Assembly (NCBI RefSeq): GCF_008180445.1
Contig: NZ_VTER01000004.1
Span: 296,380 to 360,379, forward strand
Origin: Bacillus_AB infantis_B
Lineage (GTDB): Bacteria; Bacillota; Bacilli; Bacillales; Cytobacillaceae
Direction: 5' to 3'
Length of the DNA: 64,000 bases
The notes under the pieces are model-generated. The model did no database searches. It was not told the origin of the DNA and was given only the letters and a program-made list of their open reading frames with translations. The position numbers were made by a program, and so were the translations under genes. Numbering within the stretch: the stretch's first letter is position 1; each line of letters begins with the position of its first letter. Positions 59,059 through 64,000 of this stretch are shown piece after piece.

Positions 59059-59074
59059 GAGTTTAAATCAAAAA

Positions 59075-59106
59075 AATACCCGCTGGCATAATGCCACGCG
59101 GGTATT
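59075..59106. terminator. Bidirectional terminator, small ORF / efp
   Basis: Nine-base stem AATACCCGC/GCGGGTATT plus inner GGC/GCC pairing, A/T tracts on both sides. Confidence 0.85.
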
Positions 59107-59121
59107 CCTTTTTTTCACTGA

Positions 59122-59679
59122 TCAGGCTCTGGACACATAAGAGCTTTCAGTTGTGTTGATGATCAGGACATCTCCCTGGTTGATGAAGAAAGGAACCTGA
59201 ACAATCAGGCCGGTTTCAAGTGTGGCAGGCTTGGTTCCGCCAGAAGCAGTATCACCTTTGATTCCAGGCTCAGTTTCCGTCACTTCCAGTTCAACAGTGT
59301 TTGGAAGTTCAACACCAAGCGTTTCTTCCTGATACATCATGATCTGGACTTCCATATTTTCTTTCAGGAACTTCAGCTCATACTCAATAGAGTTTTCAGG
59401 CAGTTCAATTTGCTCGTAAGACTCGTTGTCCATGAATACGTGCTGATCGCCGCTTGCGTATAAGTATTGCATTCTGCGGTTATCAATCTGTGCCTTGCCT
59501 ACCTTCTCGCCGGCACGGAAGGTTTTTTCCTGGATAGCGCCGGTACGGAGGTTGCGGAGCTTTGAACGGACAAACGCTGCGCCTTTTCCTGGCTTAACAT
59601 GCTGGAAATCCATTACTCTCCAGATGCCGTTATCTACTTCGATGGTCAACCCTGTACGAAAATCATTTACAGAAATCAT
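59122..59679 (-). CDS. efp: Translation elongation factor P
   Basis: 185 residues, three OB/KOW beta-barrels. The modifiable lysine is K32 in QHVKPGKGAAFV. It relieves ribosome stalling at polyproline stretches. The C-terminal IKGDTASGGTKPATLETG stretch is typical. It is 24 bases downstream of papA, as in other Bacilli. AGGAGGAC lies six to seven bases before the ATG. Confidence 0.97.
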   Translation of the reverse strand: MISVNDFRTGLTIEVDNGIWRVMDFQHVKPGKGAAFVRSKLRNLRTGAIQEKTFRAGEKVGKAQIDNRRMQYLYASGDQHVFMDNESYEQIELPENSIEYELKFLKENMEVQIMMYQEETLGVELPNTVELEVTETEPGIKGDTASGGTKPATLETGLIVQVPFFINQGDVLIINTTESSYVSRA

Positions 59680-59703
59680 GTGTTATGTCCTCCTAATATG
59701 CAA

Positions 59704-60765
59704 TTACAGAATGATTAGTTCTTTAGTTGAATGAGTGAGCTTTTCGTTATGGTCCTTTGTAATGATTGTATCATCTTCAATGCGCACACCGCCAAGACCA
59801 GGGATGTAGATGCCAGGTTCGACTGTGACGACCATCCCCTCTTCAAGGATGACATCAGATCTGGATGCAAGCCCAGGCCCCTCGTGGACCTCAAGACCGA
59901 TACCATGTCCTGTCGAATGCCCGAAATACTCTCCATAGCCTTTGCTGCTGATGTGGTCGCGGGTCAGGGCGTCGGCTTCTTTTCCGGAAATGCCCGGTTT
60001 GATGCCTTCAAGACCCTTGAGCTGAGCTTCAAGAACTATATGGTAAATGTCCTTCAGCTTGCTGTCCGGCTCACCCACAGCAAGGGTGCGGGTGATGTCG
60101 GATACATAGCCATTATAATAGGCGCCGAAATCAAGTGTAACCATATCCCCTTTTTCAATTACCTTATCGCTTGCCACTCCGTGCGGAAGGGCAGATCTGT
60201 ATCCGGAAGCAACAATGATGTCAAAAGAAGAAGAGGCTGCACCTGCTTTTCTCATAAAGAATTCCAGTTCATTCGAAACCTCCAGCTCTGTCCTGCCGGG
60301 GCGTATATAGTCCAGAATATGAGTATATGCCTTATCGGCAATGCTCGCAGCTTCCTTTAATATCTTAATCTCTGACTCCGTCTTAATCAAGCGTAACTTT
60401 TCAATTGCCCCGCTTACCGGAACAAGCTCTGCTTCTGCTGCTGCTTCATAGGCTTTGAAGGAGGCAAATGATACATGATCCTGTTCAAAGCCAAGCTTCT
60501 GGATCCCCAGATTCCTTGCCTGCCTGGCCGCCTCTTCGACGATATTGCCTGAATGCTGAACGATCTCAAAGCCTTCACACTGCTTCCCGGCCTGTTCAAC
60601 ATATCGGAAATCGGTGATGAACTGTGCTTTTTCCCCGCTGATCAGCACTACTCCTGCAGATCCGGTGAAACCGGTTAAATATCTTCTGTTATAATTGCTC
60701 GTAACCAGCATCCCATCGATTGAATGCTGTTCAAATGCGGCGCGAAGCTTCTGTAAATTCTCCAT
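59704..60765 (-). CDS. papA: Xaa-Pro aminopeptidase (YqhT/PapA)
   Basis: 353 residues from ATG 60765 (MENLQKLRAAF), the B. subtilis length. Earlier in-frame methionines lie within aroQ and lack ribosome sites. Creatinase N-domain about 1-125, then the M24 pita-bread domain with dinuclear-metal ligands in TLDFGAYYNGYVSDITRT (two Asp), GHSTGHGIG (His), VTVEPGIY (Glu) and GGVRIEDD (Glu). It removes N-terminal residues before proline. It is one base from the aroQ stop. Confidence 0.94.
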   Translation of the reverse strand: MENLQKLRAAFEQHSIDGMLVTSNYNRRYLTGFTGSAGVVLISGEKAQFITDFRYVEQAGKQCEGFEIVQHSGNIVEEAARQARNLGIQKLGFEQDHVSFASFKAYEAAAEAELVPVSGAIEKLRLIKTESEIKILKEAASIADKAYTHILDYIRPGRTELEVSNELEFFMRKAGAASSSFDIIVASGYRSALPHGVASDKVIEKGDMVTLDFGAYYNGYVSDITRTLAVGEPDSKLKDIYHIVLEAQLKGLEGIKPGISGKEADALTRDHISSKGYGEYFGHSTGHGIGLEVHEGPGLASRSDVILEEGMVVTVEPGIYIPGLGGVRIEDDTIITKDHNEKLTHSTKELIIL

Positions 60766-60766
60766 C

Positions 60767-61207
60767 CTAATTTCTCCCCTTTTCCAAAAGTGCGGATAAT
60801 GCCAGTTCATATCCCTTGAGCCCCAGGCCGACGACCTGCCCCGCTGTAACCGCTGCGGTGACAGATACATGGCGGAATGGCTCCCGGGCGTGGATATTCG
60901 ATATATGTACTTCAATGACAGGCACGCTTATGCCTGCTATGCAGTCCCGAAGACTGTAGCTGTAATGAGTGAATGCTCCGGGATTAAAGATCACGCCATC
61001 GAACTCAGCCTCATTCGCTTCATAAAGCTTATCGATGAGCGCCCCTTCATGATTGGACTGGCAAGCTTCCAGTTCTGCCCCGTGTCCGCGGGCCAGCTCT
61101 GTAATCCGCTCTTCCAGCTGCTTCAGTGTGGTCTCCCCATAAATACCAGGCTCCCGCTTGCCCAGCATATTCAGGTTCGGCCCGTTTAATAGTAGTATTT
61201 TTTTCAT
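60767..61207 (-). CDS. aroQ: 3-dehydroquinate dehydratase, type II
   Basis: 146 residues from ATG 61207 (MKKILLLNGPNLNML); a longer frame starts in non-conserved sequence. Catalytic Tyr in GIYGETTL near 22, NPGAFTHYS near 76, and EVHISNIHAREPFRHVS near 97-113. It catalyses step three of the shikimate pathway. First gene of aroQ-papA-efp. Confidence 0.96.
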   Translation of the reverse strand: MKKILLLNGPNLNMLGKREPGIYGETTLKQLEERITELARGHGAELEACQSNHEGALIDKLYEANEAEFDGVIFNPGAFTHYSYSLRDCIAGISVPVIEVHISNIHAREPFRHVSVTAAVTAGQVVGLGLKGYELALSALLEKGRN

Positions 61208-61285
61208 ATATAGGCTCCCGTGAAAAAAAGAATGTCCATAAGAACATTCTATCACAATTGAAATCGGCAGCACACCGAAACCATA

Positions 61286-61801
61286 TTATGTTGCAGTTTC
61301 TTTTTCCTTATCTTCCCTGAACCTGATTTCATTTTCTTCATAAGAAATGGAGAAGCCGACGAATACTCCATAAAGAATATAAAAACAGACAGAGGCAATA
61401 ATTGTATTTTTATCCAGATCCCTCAGCGGACTGATGCCTGGAAAAATGGGATTCAGTACAAAAAAGACCAGCAGGAAAAGCGCAATTCCGTAGGCTGCCC
61501 CCGCTAAGATGCTTTTAATCTTTCTAAGCAGGGCATAATAGATGATGGCTGCCCCGATGGAGACAATCCCGATGAATACAAGCGAAATGACCGTCCCCAG
61601 CCACGTCTTCTTCCATCCGCCTATAGTCCATGGCTCCAGGATAACCCTTGGATGTATTTCAGTCAGGTTAAAGACGTAAGCCAGATATGCCAGCCCGCTC
61701 CAAAGCACCCCCCCGACAAATCCAGTGATAATGACCATAGTCATGAAGGACATCGGCTTTTCCCTCTGATTTTGTTCAAGCTTTGCATGTTCTTCCTTCA
61801 T
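61286..61801 (-). CDS. yqhR: YqhR family membrane protein
   Basis: 171 residues with four membrane helices (about 18-38, 55-75, 86-105 and 125-150) and charged ends (KEEHAKLEQNQREKPMS and EENEIRFREDKEKE). Recognised from synteny and from its pattern with YqhR of Bacilli. Function is unknown. AATGGAGGTGG lies close to the ATG. It is divergent from yqhQ. Confidence 0.85.
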   Translation of the reverse strand: MKEEHAKLEQNQREKPMSFMTMVIITGFVGGVLWSGLAYLAYVFNLTEIHPRVILEPWTIGGWKKTWLGTVISLVFIGIVSIGAAIIYYALLRKIKSILAGAAYGIALFLLVFFVLNPIFPGISPLRDLDKNTIIASVCFYILYGVFVGFSISYEENEIRFREDKEKETAT

Positions 61802-61969
61802 TTTTCCACCTCCATTGCTTTAGTATGCCCATGGTTATTTTTTCAATCACATCAAAACCAAAAATTGAAGGTTCACCGGCCGCAAGACTGAAATAATCTT
61901 ACTTTCGCTCCGCTCTAGAGGTTTTATCCGTTTTTTAGTAGAATAAATATAGGTACATTCAGCTTATGC

Positions 61970-62002
61970 AAAAAGTGCCTTGCAGGCACGATCCACTTTT
62001 TT
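61970..62002 (+). promoter_or_regulatory. Attenuator-like hairpin in the yqhQ leader
   Basis: AAAAAGTG pairs with CACTTTTT and runs into a T tract, as in a terminator. The inner GTGCC/GGCAC hairpin (61975-61989) uses the same GTG, so the two stems compete. It lies about 47 bases before yqhQ. Confidence 0.45.
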
Positions 62003-62048
62003 CAATATGCTGTTTCGGCCCAGTACACAATAGGTTGGTGTTACATAT

Positions 62049-62993
62049 ATGTCTAAAGATCAAAAGCCCGTTTATGGCGGCCAGGCGGTAGTTGAAGGCG
62101 TCATGTTCGGCGGCAAGCATCATTATGTCACAGCAGTCAGAAGGAAGGATGAATCTATTGAATACTTCCATCTGCCGAGAAAGTCGAATCCGTCTCTCCG
62201 GACGATCAAGAAAATCCCTTTCCTTAGAGGGATAGCAGCCATTATTGAAGCAAGTGCGAACGGTTCTAAGCACTTGAATTTCTCAACAGAGAGATTTGAT
62301 CTTGATCCAAGCGAGGATCATACCTTGAAAGAACAGGAGCCATCCAAGCTGACCATGTGGCTCGGCGTGGCAGCCATAGGGGTCATTTCATTCCTGTTCG
62401 GGAAATTTATCTTCACCCTTGTTCCGGTATTCCTGGCGGCCTTGACAAAGCCGATTTTCTCAAGCGATTTTTCACAGGTATTGGTAGAAGGATTTTTCAA
62501 GCTCATCCTTCTGCTTGGGTATATTTATTTCGTTTCATTGACCCCGATCATCAGGCGGGTGTTTCAGTACCATGGCGCAGAGCATAAAGTAATAAATGCT
62601 TTTGAGAACGGCAAGGAGCTGACGGTCGAAAATGTGCAGGCCCAGTCCAGGCTCCATTATCGCTGCGGCAGCAGCTTTATCCTCTTCACCGTCATTGTCG
62701 GCGTCTTCATTTATATGTTTGTGCCGACCGATCCGCTTTGGGTCAGGATTTTAAACCGCCTTGCCCTGATCCCGGTCGTTCTCGGAATCTCCTTTGAGGT
62801 CCTGCAGCTGACGAATAAGGTCAGGCATGTGCCTGTTCTGAAATGGCTCGGCCTTCCCGGACTCTGGCTTCAGCTCCTGACGACCAAAGAACCGGATGAT
62901 AAACAGACAGAAGTTGCCATTCTTTCGTTTAACGAACTGCTAAAAAAGGAAAAGGAAACCGAGGACGCTAATAAAACAGAAGAAATTGTATAA
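62049..62993 (+). CDS. yqhQ: DUF1385 membrane protein YqhQ
   Basis: 314 residues. N-terminal DUF1385 pattern VYGGQAVVEGVMFGG and PFLRGIAAIIEASANGSKHL, then four membrane helices (about 98-125, 135-160, 205-225 and 230-255) with the conserved loop QYHGAEHKVINAFENG near 172-187 and SRLHYRCGSSFI near 195-206. Function is unknown but the gene is widespread in Firmicutes. The preceding leader carries a possible attenuator. It is 56 bases upstream of yqhP. Confidence 0.93.
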   Translation: MSKDQKPVYGGQAVVEGVMFGGKHHYVTAVRRKDESIEYFHLPRKSNPSLRTIKKIPFLRGIAAIIEASANGSKHLNFSTERFDLDPSEDHTLKEQEPSKLTMWLGVAAIGVISFLFGKFIFTLVPVFLAALTKPIFSSDFSQVLVEGFFKLILLLGYIYFVSLTPIIRRVFQYHGAEHKVINAFENGKELTVENVQAQSRLHYRCGSSFILFTVIVGVFIYMFVPTDPLWVRILNRLALIPVVLGISFEVLQLTNKVRHVPVLKWLGLPGLWLQLLTTKEPDDKQTEVAILSFNELLKKEKETEDANKTEEIV

Positions 62994-63049
62994 AATATAG
63001 TTTAAAAGCAAGTGAAAATGCTCATCATGCTCATAGGGAGGTGGCTTTT

Positions 63050-63421
63050 TTGAATAACCGGACTTCATTGTACATTGTTGCCGGCCTCATCGGCCTCGCA
63101 ATAATCGGAATAATAGGCAGATTGGTAAACGACCCTGCCGGTTTTTTGCAGAGTATAGCCGTAATGGCCCTCATTGGTGCTGCCGTATACTTTCTGTTTC
63201 GCCGTTTCTACAAAGCTGGCCCTATGAAAAAAGAGCAGCAGGCATTTGTTAAAGCAGCTAAGAAATCTAAAAGGAAATATCAGAAAGAACCTGCCAGCAC
63301 CAGGAAGGCAAGTGTCGGTTCGCTTACATCCTTAAGAAAAACAAAAGCCCGCAAGTCTCCATCTCATTTAACCGTCATTGACGGAAAAAAAGGCAAAAAA
63401 AAGAACCGGGCCTCCCTTTGA
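63050..63421 (+). CDS. yqhP: SA1362-like membrane protein YqhP
   Basis: 123 residues from TTG 63050, with AGGGAGG eight bases upstream; GTG 63041 would overlap that site. Two membrane helices (about 5-25 and 33-50) and a very basic tail (FRRFYKAGPMKKEQQ and many K/R). The start NNRTSLYIVAGLIG matches YqhP. Function is unknown. It ends before a strong terminator and the insertion sequence. Confidence 0.85.
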   Translation: MNNRTSLYIVAGLIGLAIIGIIGRLVNDPAGFLQSIAVMALIGAAVYFLFRRFYKAGPMKKEQQAFVKAAKKSKRKYQKEPASTRKASVGSLTSLRKTKARKSPSHLTVIDGKKGKKKNRASL

Positions 63422-63473
63422 TGCCCGGGCAGATTAGTATTACTCTTGCTGGCTGTATATGGCCGGCCAACGG

Positions 63474-63506
63474 AAGCACTGCCAATATGGGGCAGTGCTT
63501 TTTTAA
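63474..63506 (+). terminator. yqhQ-yqhP terminator
   Basis: Ten-base perfect stem AAGCACTGCC/GGCAGTGCTT with a seven-base loop and a TTTT exit. The insertion sequence begins one or two bases after the T run. Confidence 0.9.
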
Positions 63507-63507
63507 T

Positions 63508-64000
63508 GGCTCTATACTAAATGTTGGGGTTCCTACACAAATTGAGACATAAAAAATGCACGTAATCATCCAGTCTTTTATACTTGAGTTGTCGAGAAAC
63601 AAGTATAGATTGGAGATACGTGCATAATGAATTCTAACATAAAGTTGCCTGGATTTGAAGAAGTAGTGGTTCTATCAATGGAGGAAGTGGAAGAGAAGCT
63701 TCGCATACATGTAGAGATGCCTGTTAAAGCCCATATTTGTCCGATTTGTGGGACATCAACGGTGAAAATCCACGACTATCGGATACAGAAAATTAAGCAT
63801 TTAAAGCTATTTGAAAGACAGACGCTGCTTTTCTATAAGAAGCGCCGCTATGCTTGTCAGTGTGGAAAGAAGTTTGTGGAACGCAACCCCTTTGTCGACC
63901 GATACCAGCGTATTTCGGTTGAGCTGAACCAAGCCATTAAGATCCGCAGTATTAAGGGGAAGACCTTCAAAGAGACCGCAGAGGTCTACGGAACCTCCAC
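63508..64000 (+). mobile_element. ISL3-family-like insertion sequence, left end (runs off window)
   Basis: The likely left terminal repeat begins GGCTCTATACTAAATGTTGG at 63508, the start typical of ISL3-type ends. About 120 bases later the transposase frame begins. The eight bases before the end are TTTTTAAT, a candidate target duplication; the other copy lies outside the window. Only the left quarter or so is present. Confidence 0.75.
63627..64000 (+). CDS. ISL3-family transposase, N-terminal part
   Basis: The frame from ATG 63627 is open to the window end (124 residues). The N-terminal zinc ribbon reads CPICG near 40-44 and CQCGKKF near 73-79, followed by a helix-turn-helix-like region (SIKGKTFKETAEVYG). 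This is the N terminus of ISL3 (DDE) transposases. The catalytic domain is beyond the window, so integrity is unknown. Confidence 0.85.
   Translation, partial: MNSNIKLPGFEEVVVLSMEEVEEKLRIHVEMPVKAHICPICGTSTVKIHDYRIQKIKHLKLFERQTLLFYKKRRYACQCGKKFVERNPFVDRYQRISVELNQAIKIRSIKGKTFKETAEVYGTS

Noticed and set aside
1..64000. CRISPR arrays, tRNA or rRNA genes, prophage or defence islands
   Set aside because: No regularly spaced repeats, no cloverleaf or rRNA sequence, and no phage or defence genes were seen. The region is ordinary chromosomal core.

Overview
The window is chromosomal core DNA of an endospore-forming Bacillaceae bacterium (Bacillus in the broad sense, but not B. subtilis itself). The evidence is gene content and order. 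The stretch reproduces, with local changes, the B. subtilis segment namA-rnz-zwf-gndA-polY1 ... artPQR-brxB ... bkd operon ... spo0A-spoIVB-recN-argR-tlyA-dxs-ispA-xseB-xseA-nusB-yqhY-accC-accB-spoIIIAH..AA-efp-papA-aroQ-yqhR-yqhQ-yqhP. Base composition looks moderate and even. I see no rRNA, tRNA, CRISPR array, prophage or large island. One ISL3-like insertion sequence enters at the right edge.

Layout. 1-5.3 kb: 3' end of a family-2 glycosyltransferase, the OYE-type reductase namA, a histidine phosphatase, rnz and zwf. 5.4-10.3 kb: gndA, polY1, a solitary CheW and an M20 peptidase. 10.4-14.3 kb: an acyl-CoA carboxylase beta subunit with methylmalonyl-CoA epimerase, the tiny prli42, an L,D-transpeptidase and yqjA. 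14.4-17.5 kb: an arginine-type ABC importer and brxB. 17.7-22.9 kb: meaB-mutB-mutA. 23.1-33.7 kb: the branched-chain keto-acid operon ptb-bcd-buk-lpdV-bkdAA-bkdAB-bkdB, with its sigma-54 activator bkdR upstream. 33.9-37 kb: yqzF, a yycC-like gene, a FapA-family gene and spo0A. 37.3-49.7 kb: spoIVB, recN, argR, tlyA-dxs, the ispA-xseB-xseA group, nusB, yqhY-accC-accB. 49.9-56.9 kb: a chemoreceptor and the complete spoIIIA operon. 57-63.4 kb: an unrecognised UDG-like gene, a SIMPL-domain gene, a candidate structured RNA with a small ORF, efp-papA-aroQ, yqhR, yqhQ, yqhP. From 63.5 kb: the insertion sequence.

How the genes fit together. Valine, isoleucine and leucine are deaminated (Bcd) and oxidatively decarboxylated (BkdAA/AB/B with LpdV) to branched acyl-CoAs. 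Ptb and Buk convert these to acids and ATP. Odd-chain and propionyl-CoA products can pass through carboxylation (YqjD-like subunit, perhaps with AccB/AccC-like partners), Mce and MutAB, with MeaB as chaperone, to succinyl-CoA. Placing mut, mce and the carboxylase close to bkd makes this a near-complete BCAA-to-succinyl-CoA block. A second theme is sporulation: spo0A with a sigma-H-type promoter, spoIVB, and spoIIIAA-AH with a near-perfect sigma-E promoter.

The most unusual observations are these. (1) A family of hairpin-forming repeats starts exactly at the stop codons of four genes and shows compensatory base changes between copies. (2) spoIIIAD has no ATG, GTG or TTG start and appears to use ATT. 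(3) A structured RNA candidate lies between the SIMPL gene and a small ORF with a possible sigma-G promoter. (4) The mutA ribosome binding site is separated from its start by a hairpin that would restore normal spacing. (5) folD is missing from its usual place between nusB and xseA.
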